A program made the position numbers and the translations under genes. The notes beneath the pieces are model-generated. The model had not been told where the DNA came from. It made no database searches and was given only the letters and a program-made list of their open reading frames with translations. A DNA stretch of 64,000 nt from an uncultured Verrucomicrobiota bacterium (lineage in GTDB: Bacteria > Verrucomicrobiota > Verrucomicrobiia > Opitutales > Opitutaceae): assembly GCA_903898675.1 (NCBI GenBank), contig CAIUGM010000020.1:16324-80323 (forward strand), in the 5' to 3' direction. Shown here piece after piece: positions 34,007 through 43,021 of the stretch. Position 1 is the first letter of the stretch. Each line of letters begins with the position of its first letter.

Positions 34007-34843
34007 TCATGTTTTCTCCGGCGGGATATAACCGAGAATGTCGTAGAGCTCGGTGCGGGTTTGCATTTTGCCGAGGACCGGCTGTTGCGTGCCGCTCCCG
34101 CGGATCGTCCGGTAGATATCAAGGGAGGCGGCGGCCGCGGCGCGCGAGGCCGAGAGCGGATAAAGCGCCAGCGCAACGCCGGCGGCGCGCAGTTCCTCGA
34201 CGGTGAAATACGGCGTGCGCCCGAACTCGGTGAGGTTGGCGAGGACGGGGACTGGGACCGCGGCGGTGAACGCGCGGTAATCTTCGAGGGTGGGCAGCGC
34301 CTCGGCGAAGATCATGTCGGCGCCGGCGGCGACGTAGCCCTGGGCGCGGGCAATGGCGGCGGGGACGCCTTCGTTGGCGGCGGCATCGGTGCGCGCCATG
34401 ACGACGAAGTCGCGATCCGGTTTGCCGCGGACGGCGGCCTGCACCCGCGCGACCATGTCGGCGGGACTGACCAGGTGCTTGCCCGGCAGATGGCCGCAGA
34501 CCTTGGCCGGAACCTGGTCCTCAAGGTGCACCGCGGCGGCGCCGGCGGACGCCATGGCGCGGACCGCGGCGGCGGGATCATCCCAGCCGGTATCGATATC
34601 AACCAGCAGCGGAAGGGTGACGCGGCCGGTGATGCGGCGGACATCGATCAGGACGTCGGCCAATTCTGTGCGGCCGGTGTCGGGGATGCCGTAGGAATGA
34701 TTGGCGACGCCGGCACCCGAGAGATACAATGCGCGGAAGCCGGCGCGTTCGGCCAGCAGGGCGGCGTAGGCATTGATGGTGCCGGCGATCTGCAGCGGTT
34801 TTTCGGCGAGCAGGGCGGCGCGGAAGCGTGAGCCGGGGGTCAT
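34007..34843 (-). CDS. prpB: Methylisocitrate lyase
   Basis: A 278-residue ICL/PEP-mutase family protein. The active-site loop is KVCGHLPGKHLV (catalytic Cys in the KxCGH motif), Mg-binding Asp residues are in LLVDIDTGWDD and VHLEDQVPAKVCG, and the substrate-binding MARTDAAANEG follows. The GRTELADVLIDVRRIT segment fits PrpB. It cleaves 2-methylisocitrate to pyruvate and succinate, the last step of the methylcitrate cycle. First gene of the prpB-prpC-prpD unit. Confidence 0.94.
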   Translation of the reverse strand: MTPGSRFRAALLAEKPLQIAGTINAYAALLAERAGFRALYLSGAGVANHSYGIPDTGRTELADVLIDVRRITGRVTLPLLVDIDTGWDDPAAAVRAMASAGAAAVHLEDQVPAKVCGHLPGKHLVSPADMVARVQAAVRGKPDRDFVVMARTDAAANEGVPAAIARAQGYVAAGADMIFAEALPTLEDYRAFTAAVPVPVLANLTEFGRTPYFTVEELRAAGVALALYPLSASRAAAAASLDIYRTIRGSGTQQPVLGKMQTRTELYDILGYIPPEKT

Positions 34844-35055
34844 GGAGGAAAGGGCCGTGGACTGGGCGGGAAGCCGGTCTAGGCGTGGAAGAGTACGGAA
34901 AAGCTAACCGCTCCGTTGCGGCTGTCGAGGATTGGGGCGCGGCGCCGGCGGCAAAATCAGTCCGGCTGGTCGGCCGGTTGTGGAAAGTTGCGGGCCGGCC
35001 GGCGAGGTTAGGCTCGCCTTGAGACGGCCGGGGCGCATTAAGGAAATACTCCCAG

Positions 35056-35141
35056 GCCCGGGTGGCGGAATGGTATACGCAACAGACTTAAAATCTGTGA
35101 CCTGAAAGGGTGTGTGGGTTCGAGTCCCACCCCGGGCACCA
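35056..35141 (+). tRNA. tRNA-Leu, anticodon UAA
   Basis: The acceptor arms GCCCGGG (35056-35062) and CCCGGGC (35131-35137) pair perfectly; the 3' CCA is encoded (35139-35141). The anticodon arm ACAGACTTAAAATCTGT gives loop CTTAAAA with anticodon TAA. A variable arm (GACCTGAAAGGGT) and the T arm GTGGGTTCGAGTCCCAC are present. A TTGAGA at 35019-35024 may be its -35 element. Confidence 0.97.
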
Positions 35142-35253
35142 GCCTTCGCCAGGCCTACGGCTGGCAGGCCAGCTTGGGGAGTGGCGGCAGGCTTTTGGGT
35201 GGTTTGATTTTGCGCCAGCCAACGGAAATACAAACGCGGGCGCGATGGCCCCC

Positions 35254-36216
35254 TCAGCTGCCCGCCGGGTTGCGGCGGAGGCGGTCGACGAAGACGGCGA
35301 CGATGATCACGAGACCGATGATGATTTCCTGGAAGTAGGTCGGCCAGCCCATCTGCTGCGAGCCGTTGCGGAGGACGGCCATGATCAGCGCGCCGATCAT
35401 CGAGCCGAGGACGGTGCCGACGCCGCCGTTGAGGCTGGCGCCGCCGATGATGACGGAGGCGATGATGTCCAGCTCGAGGCCGACCGCCACGGTGGGATCA
35501 CCCTGCCGCAGGCGGGACAGTTGGAACAAACCCGCGAGGCCGAAGAAGCAGCCCGCGAGCGCGTAGATGAGCACCTTCAGCCGGACCGTGGGAATGCCGC
35601 ACAGCCGGGCGGTCGCCTCGTTGGAACCGAGCGCGAAGACATGACGGCCGAAGACGGTGTTCCGCAACAGCAGGGAGGTGAGGGCGGCGAGCCCGATCGC
35701 AACCCAGACGCCATCGGGCAACGCGCGGCTGAACGGATCGGCGGTGGTCATCCAGCCATTGATCGGGGAGCCATCATAGTTGACCGTCTGGTTGTCCGCG
35801 AGCCACTTGGCGGTGCCGCGGGCGACCCCCAGCGTGCCGAGTGTGATGATGAAGGGCGTCATCCGCAGCCCGGCGATCGCCAGGCCGTTGAGCAGGCCGA
35901 TCACGCCGCCTGACAGGATGACCACGGCCAGAACCGGGGCGGGCCCCCAGCCCCGCTGGATGAGCATCGCCCCGACGACACTGGTCAGTGCGACCGCCGA
36001 CCCGACCGAGAGATCAATGCCGCCGCTGACGATGATGAGGGTCATGCCCAGCGCGCCGATCGCGACGATCACGGTCTGGGTGAGGATGATCTTGAAATTA
36101 TTGTACGTGAGAAAAAATTCGCGCGTCTCGGCCGGGAGCGCGAAGAACGCGATGACCAGCACGAGCCCGAGAAAAGGTCCGCCTTTGGCGAGGATGGTTT
36201 TCAAGGTGGCTTTCAT
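35254..36216 (-). CDS. Sugar ABC transporter permease (RbsC-type)
   Basis: A 320-residue inner-membrane permease of the BPD_transp_2 (ribose/galactose) family, with about eight to ten hydrophobic segments. Family text includes SGGIDLSVGSAVALTSVVGA (the conserved GGIDLSVG loop), GLLNGLAI, FIITLGTLGVARG, FGRHVFALGSNEATARLCGI and IGLVIIVAVFVDRLRR. It is the third gene of the unit binding protein-ATPase-permease, 16 bp after the ATPase gene. Transported sugar unknown; ribose, xylose or a related sugar is likely. Confidence 0.92.
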   Translation of the reverse strand: MKATLKTILAKGGPFLGLVLVIAFFALPAETREFFLTYNNFKIILTQTVIVAIGALGMTLIIVSGGIDLSVGSAVALTSVVGAMLIQRGWGPAPVLAVVILSGGVIGLLNGLAIAGLRMTPFIITLGTLGVARGTAKWLADNQTVNYDGSPINGWMTTADPFSRALPDGVWVAIGLAALTSLLLRNTVFGRHVFALGSNEATARLCGIPTVRLKVLIYALAGCFFGLAGLFQLSRLRQGDPTVAVGLELDIIASVIIGGASLNGGVGTVLGSMIGALIMAVLRNGSQQMGWPTYFQEIIIGLVIIVAVFVDRLRRNPAGS

Positions 36217-36232
36217 GGGGGAGGGCAGGGGT

Positions 36233-37726
36233 TCAGGTGCTGCCGGTGGCGACGCGCATGATCTCGACCTCGCTCCACCGGGCGCGCGGGCGCACGACGG
36301 TGAGTTCGCCGCGACACATCACGCCGATGGTGTCGCACAGGCCGAGGAGTTCCGGCAGGTAGGAGCTGACCACGACGACCGCTTTGCCGGCGGCGGCGAG
36401 TTCGCTCACCAACTGGTAAATCTGGGCCTTGCTGCCGACGTCGATGCCGCGGGTGGGCTCGTCGAGGAGGAAGATGCGGGCGGGGTGTTCCAGCAGGCGG
36501 GCGAGGGCGACCTTCTGCTGGTTGCCGCCCGAAAGCTGGCCGATGGGCTGGTCGGCGTCGCGGCACTTCACGCGCAGCTCGCCGAGCCAGCGCTGCGCGA
36601 TCCGGCGCTGCTCCCCGCCGCGCACCAGGCCGAGGTGGCCGAGGTCCCCCATCTTCGGCAGCGTCAGGTTGTCGGCGATGGACTGGTTGAGCATGAGGCC
36701 CTCCTCCTTGCGGTTCTCGCTGAGGAAGCCGACGCCCTGCCGCCAGCGCTCGCGCGGGCTGGCGCGGCCGGCCGGGGCGCCGACAATGCAGACGTCGCCG
36801 GCGGAAAGCCGGTCGAGCGCGAAGATCGCGCGCAGCAGATCCGTGCGCCCGGCGCCGATGAGGCCGGCGAGGCCGAAGATTTCCCCGGCGCGCACCTCCA
36901 GGCTGGCGCGCCGGAGGCGCGGGGGACTCACGGCAGTCTGCACGGTCAGCACGACCGGCCCGGCGGCACGCGCGGTGCGCGGGTAGAGGTCCTTGACCTC
37001 GCGGCCCGTCATCAGGGTGACGATGTGATCCAGGCTGGCGCCCGCCATCGCCCCGGTGCCGACGGTCTCGCCGTCCTTGAGCACGGTGTAGCGGTCGGCG
37101 ATGAGGCGGCACTCTTCCAGGAAGTGGCTGATGTAGATGACGCTCACGCCCTGGCCGCGCAGCCGGCCGATGACCGCGAAAAGTTTTTCCGTGTCGGCCT
37201 GCGTCAGGCTGCTGGTCGGCTCGTCCATGATCAGCACCTGCGGCTGGATCAGCAGGGCGCGCGCGATCTCGATGATCTGCTGCTCGGCGATGGAGAATTC
37301 CCCGGCCAGCCGGCTGAGGTCCAGGTTTTCGTGGCCGAGTTGCGCGAGGGCGGCGCGGGCGCGTTCCCGCGAGTGGCGGCGGTCGATCCAGCCGCCGCGG
37401 GCCGATTCGGCGCCGAGCAAAATGTTCTCCTGCGCACTGAGGTGGAGCGCGAGATTCAACTCCTGGTAGATCATGGCGACGCCCTTCCGGCGCGCGTCGT
37501 GGGGATTTTCCGGCAGGTAGGGCCGGCCGCCCAGCGTCATGGTCCCGGCGTCGGCGGCATGCGCCCCGCTCAACACCTTCATGAGCGTGCTCTTGCCGGC
37601 GCCATTTTCGCCGATCAGCGCATGGACTTCGCCCGGGGCGATTTCCAGCGAGACGCTCTGCAGGGCGCGGGTGGCGCCAAAACTCTTCCGGATGCCGGCG
37701 AGGCAGAGACGGACCGCAGGCGTCAT
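36233..37726 (-). CDS. Sugar ABC transporter ATP-binding protein (RbsA/MglA-type, two ABC domains)
   Basis: A 497-residue tandem ATPase. Domain 1 (about 1-240) has Walker A GENGAGKSTLMKVLSG and Walker B VLIMDEPTSSL; its signature region is degenerate (FSIAEQQIIEIARA). Domain 2 (about 250-497) has a degenerate Walker A (GLIGAGRTDLLR), a good signature LSGGNQQKVALARLL and Walker B IFLLDEPTRGIDVG. This asymmetry is usual for RbsA/MglA/XylG. Its start overlaps the stop of the binding-protein gene by 4 nt (ATGA), so the two are translationally coupled. Confidence 0.94.
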   Translation of the reverse strand: MTPAVRLCLAGIRKSFGATRALQSVSLEIAPGEVHALIGENGAGKSTLMKVLSGAHAADAGTMTLGGRPYLPENPHDARRKGVAMIYQELNLALHLSAQENILLGAESARGGWIDRRHSRERARAALAQLGHENLDLSRLAGEFSIAEQQIIEIARALLIQPQVLIMDEPTSSLTQADTEKLFAVIGRLRGQGVSVIYISHFLEECRLIADRYTVLKDGETVGTGAMAGASLDHIVTLMTGREVKDLYPRTARAAGPVVLTVQTAVSPPRLRRASLEVRAGEIFGLAGLIGAGRTDLLRAIFALDRLSAGDVCIVGAPAGRASPRERWRQGVGFLSENRKEEGLMLNQSIADNLTLPKMGDLGHLGLVRGGEQRRIAQRWLGELRVKCRDADQPIGQLSGGNQQKVALARLLEHPARIFLLDEPTRGIDVGSKAQIYQLVSELAAAGKAVVVVSSYLPELLGLCDTIGVMCRGELTVVRPRARWSEVEIMRVATGST

Positions 37727-38703
37727 TTCAGATACTGGTCGAGCGGCGGGTGGACGATATCGGCCATGGCCGGGTCATCGAAATTATCGTTGGTCACGAA
37801 GCCGACCCCGGTGTCGATGCGCGCGGGCACTTTCTCGCCGCGCAGGACGGCGACGACGGACTTGACCCCGAGGTAGCCCATGTTGAGCGGATTCTGGACC
37901 ACGAGTCCCTGGACGTCGCCGGCCTTGAGGCCGGCGTTGAGGGTCTCGCCGGAGTCGAAGGCCACGAACTTGACCTTGCCCCCGGCCAGGCCGGCGTCGC
38001 GGAGGGCGAGGAGCATGCCCGCAGCCGAGGACTCGTTGCAGGCGAAGACGCCGTTGACCTGCGCACCGTAGCGGCTGAGGAGGTTTTCGGCGGTGCGCTT
38101 GGCGCTGTCGCGCGTGGCGCCGGCGTGCTGGTCGGTGGAGAGCAGTTTGATGCCGGGGAAATCATGCTGCATGACCTCGAGGAATCCCTCCTCGCGCTCC
38201 TCGGTGCTCGCGGAGCCGATGGCGTAGCGCAGCATGATCGCCGAGCCCTTGCCGCCGAGGAGGCGGCCGAGGTTGCGGGCCGCGATGCGGCCGCCCTCGC
38301 GGTTGTCCGTGGCGACGTAGCTGATGGGGGCGGAGGAAACCAGGCCCGAGTCGATGATGACGACGGGAATCTTGCCGCGCACTGCGGTCTCGACCGGGGC
38401 GACGAGGGCCCGGTTGTCCAGCGGGGCGAGGACGATGCCATCGACCCGGCGGCCGATGAAGTTTTCCACGACCTGCACCTGCTGTTCGCGGTCATCCTCC
38501 TTGAGCGGGCCCTTCCAGATGAGATCGACGGCGATGCCGGCCGCGGCCAGCTCGCGCTGGGCCTTCACGGCGCCGGCGTGAATGGACTTCCAGTATTCGT
38601 GGGTCGTGCCTTTCGGAATGACCGCAATGGTGTATTTTTGCGGCTGGGCCAGGACGGGCAGGGCACCAACCAGCAGGATCGCGAACAGACGGAGCAGAGA
38701 CAT
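37723..38703 (-). CDS. Sugar ABC transporter substrate-binding protein (RbsB-type)
   Basis: The 326-residue protein from ATG 38703 starts with a signal peptide (LLRLFAILLVGALPVLAQ) and is a periplasmic-binding-protein-like I (Peripla_BP_4) domain: IAVIPKGTTHEYWKSIHAGA, GRRVDGIVLAPLDNRALVAP, VVIIDSGLVSSAPISYVATD, GVFACNESSAAGMLLALRDA. It delivers a sugar to the permease/ATPase pair encoded just downstream. First gene of the operon; the 193-bp gap to nadD holds its promoter. Confidence 0.93.
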   Translation of the reverse strand: MSLLRLFAILLVGALPVLAQPQKYTIAVIPKGTTHEYWKSIHAGAVKAQRELAAAGIAVDLIWKGPLKEDDREQQVQVVENFIGRRVDGIVLAPLDNRALVAPVETAVRGKIPVVIIDSGLVSSAPISYVATDNREGGRIAARNLGRLLGGKGSAIMLRYAIGSASTEEREEGFLEVMQHDFPGIKLLSTDQHAGATRDSAKRTAENLLSRYGAQVNGVFACNESSAAGMLLALRDAGLAGGKVKFVAFDSGETLNAGLKAGDVQGLVVQNPLNMGYLGVKSVVAVLRGEKVPARIDTGVGFVTNDNFDDPAMADIVHPPLDQYLK

Positions 38704-38896
38704 GGGGCGTTGGGGGTGGAGAATCTTTTGCCGCCGAAACCAGCCTGGCAATTACGATAATTGTTTCCAGTAAAGTCCGTTAACGATTTGGGATTGCGGT
38801 AATGGACGGGGGCAGTGAAGTGGGGCGCGTGACCAAAGCAATCCTGTCGCGTGCAATAAAACTCAGATCCCAGCGCGGGATGCGCCGTTCCCCCGC

Positions 38897-39475
38897 ATGA
38901 AGATTGGTTTTTTGGGCGGCAGTTTTGACCCCGTTCATTTCGGCCACCTCATCGCGGCCCAGGATGTTTATGAGCAGTACAAGCTCGACCGGCTGCTGCT
39001 CGTGCCCGCCGCCCAGGCACCCCTCAAGCCGAACGACGTGCAGTCCTCGACCGAGGATCGCTGGCAGATGCTGCAGGCGGCTTGTGAGTGGGACCGGCGC
39101 CTGGAACTGTCCGACTACGAGCTGCGCAAGGGCGGGATGAGCTACACCATCGACTCGGTGAGGCATTTCCGGGTCCAGTTCCCGGGCGATGAGCTTTTCT
39201 GGATCATCGGGGGCGACCAGCTGCCGCTCCTGCACAAGTGGAAGGACATCACCGAGCTGGCGAAGCTGGTGGATTTTATCTTCCTCGAACGGCCGCGGCA
39301 TCCCAGCAAGCCTCATCCCGAGATTCCCGGTCTGCGGTTGCACCGTTGCGACGGACACCTGATTGAGATCAGCTCGAGCGAGCTGCGCCAGCGGGTGCGG
39401 GCCGGCCTGTCGCTGCACTATTTCTGTCCGCAGAAAGTTATCGCGTATATTGAGGATAAAAAACTTTATCGCTGA
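38897..39475 (+). CDS. nadD: Nicotinate-nucleotide adenylyltransferase
   Basis: A 192-residue nucleotidyltransferase with GFLGGSFDPVHFGHLIAA (the HxGH motif), LVPAAQAPLK, WIIGGDQLPLLHKW and the C-terminal EISSSELRQRVRAG (the ISSTxxR-type motif with Ser). It makes deamido-NAD from nicotinate mononucleotide and ATP. It is 8 bp upstream of rsfS, the usual bacterial nadD-rsfS pair. Confidence 0.95.
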   Translation: MKIGFLGGSFDPVHFGHLIAAQDVYEQYKLDRLLLVPAAQAPLKPNDVQSSTEDRWQMLQAACEWDRRLELSDYELRKGGMSYTIDSVRHFRVQFPGDELFWIIGGDQLPLLHKWKDITELAKLVDFIFLERPRHPSKPHPEIPGLRLHRCDGHLIEISSSELRQRVRAGLSLHYFCPQKVIAYIEDKKLYR

Positions 39476-39483
39476 ATCACCCG

Positions 39484-39897
39484 ATGAAAGCCCAACGCGT
39501 TAAGAAAATCACCAAGCCAGCCGCCAAGGCCAAGGCGCCGAGCAAGACGAAGCCGGCCAGCCGGATGCTCAAATTGATCGTGGCCGCCCTCCGGGAGAAG
39601 AAGGCCGAGGATTTGCGGATCCTGGACGTCAGCCGGCTATCGAGCATCACCGATCACCTGGTGCTGGCGACCGGTAACTCGGATCCACACCTGCGCGCGC
39701 TGCGGATTGAGGTTGAGCGGGTGCTGGACGACGAAAAAGCCAAGATCCTCGGTGTCGATACCTCGCAGGGCAGCGGGTGGACGGTGGTGGATGCCTTTGA
39801 GATTATGGTGCATCTCTTTACCCCCGAGAACCGGGACAAGTACCGGATGGAGTTGCTCTGGAAGGACGCGGTCGAAGTGACCTTGCCAGACAAGTAA
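39484..39897 (+). CDS. rsfS: Ribosome silencing factor RsfS
   Basis: A 137-residue RsfS/Iojap protein. A basic N-terminal tail (KKITKPAAKAKAPSKTKPA) precedes the conserved domain: LREKKAEDLRILDVSRLSSI, TDHLVLATGNSDPHLRAL and WTVVDAFEIMVHLFTPENRD. It binds uL14 and blocks subunit joining under starvation. It follows nadD with 8 bp between the genes, so the two are co-expressed. The downstream 170 bp to the pilin relic is AT-richer and has no gene. Confidence 0.95.
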   Translation: MKAQRVKKITKPAAKAKAPSKTKPASRMLKLIVAALREKKAEDLRILDVSRLSSITDHLVLATGNSDPHLRALRIEVERVLDDEKAKILGVDTSQGSGWTVVDAFEIMVHLFTPENRDKYRMELLWKDAVEVTLPDK

Positions 39898-40066
39898 TCC
39901 TGTTTGGCCGGGGCTCGTATCCATTAGCCGGGAGGGAGTCGGAGCCGAGGTAGGATTGTACGGTGAATTAGGTATGGCCGAGCCGTGGATTGGCTTTGAC
40001 TCGAGAGGATGCAGACAGTCATATGCATTAGTAATAATCTGTAATATATAATCCTACATAAAATTC

Positions 40067-40413
40067 ATAACATACGCTTCCAAAAGGGATTCACCCTTGT
40101 TGAAATCATGATTGTCGTAGTCATCATCGGTCTGCTTGCCGCCATGGCTATTCCCGCGTTTCAGAAGGTCCGCCAGTCGTCTCAGGACAAAGCGGTCACA
40201 AATAACGTTCGCCAGCTGTCGGCGGCTTCAGATCAGTAATTCCTTGAAAATGGTGTTTCCACCGTGCTTCGGACAAACATGGTCGGGGCCACGGCTTACG
40301 TGAAAACCTTGAATACTGTCGCGCAAGAGTCTTACCCAACGAATTTTACGCAGGGAGTTACCATCACTGTTTCGAGCATCGCGGGGGTCAGGACGGTTAC
40401 TTACGCTCCATAA
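40067..40413 (+). pseudogene. Relic copy of the neighbouring pilin gene
   Basis: This stretch aligns with the intact pilin gene at 40568-40915 from its leader to its last codon, including the upstream AT-rich leader (ACATAAAAT). The ATG is lost (ATA/ATT), one base is missing just before the TTCACC of the mature N-terminus, and a Tyr codon has become TAA (40237-40239). Apart from the stop, the mature protein (FTLVEIMIVVVIIGLL... to VRTVTYAP) differs at only about seven positions while many third bases differ and the copy is AT-richer. So it was a working pilin for a long time before it broke. It has no start codon and cannot be expressed as it stands. Confidence 0.9.
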
Positions 40414-40567
40414 GAGAAACGCCGGTGATTCTTCGGATATCTCTCGGTTCATCATAAATGTATCATTATTGCATTAGACAGCGCTTGATTTCACCGATAC
40501 GCGATGATTGCCTCTGCCCGCTCGCATTCATGCGGGCGCTTAATAATAACCATAATATCCACATAAA

Positions 40568-40915
40568 ATGAATACACGTTCCACCAAGGGCTTCACCCTC
40601 GTCGAAATCATGATCGTCGTGGTCATCATCGGCCTCCTGGCCGCCATGGCCATTCCTGCGTTCCAGAAAGTCCGTCAGTCCTCCCAGGACAAGGCTGTCA
40701 CGAACAACGTCCGCCAGCTGTCGGCCGCTTCTGAACAGTACTTCCTGGAGAACGGTGTCACCACCGTCGTTAGCACCAACCTGATTGGCGCGACGGCTTA
40801 CGTGAAGACGCTGAACACGGTTGCTCAAGAGAGCTACCCGACCAACTACACGCAGGGTGTCACGATCACGGTCTCCAGCATCGCTGGCGTCCGCACGGTC
40901 ACCTACGCTCCGTAA
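40568..40915 (+). CDS. Type IV-like pilin / prepilin-type protein
   Basis: A 115-residue prepilin. The short basic leader MNTRSTKG ends at the peptidase site G/F, followed by the N-methylated Phe, Glu5 and the hydrophobic helix FTLVEIMIVVVIIGLLAAMA. The rest is a small globular head with no cysteine pair. PilD-type peptidase would cut and methylate it, and it would assemble into a pilus or pseudopilus. No assembly genes are near; solitary pilin genes like this are usual in Opitutaceae. A GC hairpin (GCCCGC/GCGGGC, 40516-40537) lies 30 bp upstream, and a strong terminator follows. A broken copy precedes it. Confidence 0.92.
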   Translation: MNTRSTKGFTLVEIMIVVVIIGLLAAMAIPAFQKVRQSSQDKAVTNNVRQLSAASEQYFLENGVTTVVSTNLIGATAYVKTLNTVAQESYPTNYTQGVTITVSSIAGVRTVTYAP

Positions 40916-40936
40916 AGCGTTCCGTTATCTTTCAAG

Positions 40937-40967
40937 AGCCGTCCACTCAGGTGGGCGGCTTTTTTTT
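40937..40967 (+). terminator. Intrinsic terminator after the pilin gene
   Basis: AGCCGTCCAC (40937-40946) pairs with GTGGGCGGCT (40951-40960) with one G-T pair, followed by eight T (40960-40967). It separates the pilin from the glycan operon. Confidence 0.9.
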
Positions 40968-41165
40968 GCCCCGGTTTTCGCGCCCGGCACCAGCCACGTA
41001 GCCCGCGGCTCAAGCGGAGCGCATCCGGCTTTCACTTAATCGAATTACGGGCCGACTGCCCGCCGCCAACCCATCCGTTGACTTTGCCCACCGGGGCACG
41101 CTGCAGCAATAATTTAGCTGCATTCGGACCCGGGACTAGCAGTCTTGCGCCCAATTTCCCGCTGT

Positions 41166-43010
41166 ATGAATCGTCTATTGGTTTTAACCATCCTGAGCAG
41201 CCTGCTGGCCGTGGTAATCGGGTTTGTGGCCGTGCCTCCGGAGCAGGCCCTCTGGCTGGTGATGCATGGGGGATATTGGCTGATTCTGGCCACGACCGTG
41301 CTGGCGGCCTGGATGATCGGGGGCGTTGTTAGGTCCAGTCTGCAAGGCTGGCGGCTTGACCGGACGGAGATCCCGGCGCTCCTCGCCGTGCCCGCCGGCT
41401 GGATTCTGCTCATGATCCATGAATCCTTTGGCTTCAAGATCCTGATGGATGAGATCATGCTGCTCGGTACTTCCATGAGCATGCATCTGGACAAGCTGGT
41501 CCAGACGCCGTTTCGCGGCCACGACATCCAGGGCGCCTACGTCATCGTGGAAGGAGTGGTCGACAAGCGGCCGTATTTTTTCCCGTTCTTGCTGTCCGTG
41601 CTCCATGACTTGACCGGTTACCGGCCGGAAAACGCCTTCGTGCTCAACGCCGCGCTTGGACTCGTGTTTCTCGTCCTGGTCTATGTCGTCGGCCGCCGGC
41701 TGGCGGGACGCACCGCAGCGGCCGTCGGGGTGTTGCTTTTTGCCGGCCTGCCACTCCTCGGTCAGAACGAGACGGGTGGCGGCTTTGAACTGCTGAACCT
41801 GGTGATGATCACCCTGACCCTCTGGCTGGGCATTCGACTGGTTGAGACGCGTGAGCCGCGTGAGCTTTCGGCCTTCTGCTTGTCCGGCATCCTGCTGGCC
41901 CAGACGCGCTACGAGTCGGCGCTGTTCGTGTTGCCTGTGGCGCTGACAGTGTTGCTGGTGTGGTGGCGGGAGCGCCGGCTGGTGCTTTCCTGGATGCTGG
42001 CTTTCACGCCACTCCTGTTGCTGCCGGTGCCGCTTTTGCAAAAGGTCTTTCAGCTGCGGCAGGGTTCGTGGGAAATGTTCAGCCAGCCCGGGGCCGAGCA
42101 GCCGTTTTCCCCGTCGTACCTGATTGTCAACCTGGCGCATTCCTGGGCGTATTTTTTCGATACCACCGGCGGGCAGCCCAACTCGCTGCTGCTGTCGATC
42201 CTCGGCCTGCTGGGCCTCGCGTTCCTCCTGCTACACCTGATCCGCACCCTGCCCAAGCTGCGCGACGCCAATCCGGCCGTGGCCGCCACGACCATCTTTT
42301 GCCTCGGCCTGCTGGCCTTGTTCGGCCTGCTCATGTGTTATTTCTGGGGCAAGTTTGACGATCCGGTCATTACCCGGCTCAGCCTGCCGGTGCACCTCCT
42401 GTTTGTCCTGGCGCTCTGGCTGGTGGTGCCCGCATTTCCGGCGCCCAACAAGGCCTGGCGCGGCCTGCTGGTGCTGTGCGGAATTCAACTCTGGGCCTTT
42501 TCGATCCCCTCCATGGCCAGTCATGCCTACACGATGAACTACGTCCACGGCCGCGAGGTTGCCTGGCGGCGCGAGTTCATCAGCCAGCATCCGGTGCGCG
42601 ACTACCTGGTGGTGGATCCCAGCTCGATCTTCTGGATTACCAACCGTATTTCGGCCACGGCCCCGTTCCAGGCGATCTACCGGAAGCAGGCCCTGATTTT
42701 TCACCGCCGCAACCACAGCTTCTCCGACATTTTTGTCTACCAGCGCTTCGACGTGGATGAAGCGACGGGCCAGTTGAAGCTGGTGAAGGACTTCGATGTC
42801 GGGCCGGACTATGTGCTGGAAACCGTGGTCGAAACCCGGCTCCACCCCTTTACGTTGAGTCGCATCAGCCGCGTGGTGGACATCAAGGACGGACCCGCGC
42901 CCGCCGCCGCCGCGCCCCGGCCGGACCCGGCGGTGACGCCGCTCACCACCGAGCAGAAGCAAAAGCTCAAGCAGGCTTACTGGGACAGTTGGCTGAGCAA
43001 CATGCCTTGA
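41166..43010 (+). CDS. GT-C type membrane glycosyltransferase-like protein (GT39/ArnT-like)
   Basis: A 614-residue polytopic protein with about eleven hydrophobic segments and a C-terminal soluble domain (about residues 450-614). The first extracytoplasmic loop holds an acidic pair, KILMDEIMLLG, in the position of the catalytic acid of GT39/ArnT enzymes, and a later loop reads VVDKRPYFFPFLLSVLHDLT. GT-C enzymes move sugars from polyprenyl-phosphate carriers on the outer face of the inner membrane. The next gene is a paralogue (shared KRPYFF and DLTGYR text). ATG 41166 is used; an upstream TTG (41145) is possible. First gene of the 41-51 kb operon. Confidence 0.75.
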   Translation: MNRLLVLTILSSLLAVVIGFVAVPPEQALWLVMHGGYWLILATTVLAAWMIGGVVRSSLQGWRLDRTEIPALLAVPAGWILLMIHESFGFKILMDEIMLLGTSMSMHLDKLVQTPFRGHDIQGAYVIVEGVVDKRPYFFPFLLSVLHDLTGYRPENAFVLNAALGLVFLVLVYVVGRRLAGRTAAAVGVLLFAGLPLLGQNETGGGFELLNLVMITLTLWLGIRLVETREPRELSAFCLSGILLAQTRYESALFVLPVALTVLLVWWRERRLVLSWMLAFTPLLLLPVPLLQKVFQLRQGSWEMFSQPGAEQPFSPSYLIVNLAHSWAYFFDTTGGQPNSLLLSILGLLGLAFLLLHLIRTLPKLRDANPAVAATTIFCLGLLALFGLLMCYFWGKFDDPVITRLSLPVHLLFVLALWLVVPAFPAPNKAWRGLLVLCGIQLWAFSIPSMASHAYTMNYVHGREVAWRREFISQHPVRDYLVVDPSSIFWITNRISATAPFQAIYRKQALIFHRRNHSFSDIFVYQRFDVDEATGQLKLVKDFDVGPDYVLETVVETRLHPFTLSRISRVVDIKDGPAPAAAAPRPDPAVTPLTTEQKQKLKQAYWDSWLSNMP

Positions 43011-43021
43011 GCTCCCGCCCC

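Noticed and set aside
32253..34031. 592-codon plus-strand open frame
   Set aside because: Antisense to prpC and prpD, which have clear catalytic motifs.
34904..35233. 109-codon minus-strand frame across the tRNA-Leu, with GTRTHTPFQVTDFKSVAYT
   Set aside because: This is the well-known spurious protein read antisense to a tRNA-Leu gene.
40067..40413. Silent pilin cassette for antigenic variation
   Set aside because: Differences are mostly synonymous and not clustered in a hypervariable tail, so decay of a former paralogue fits better; kept only as an alternative.
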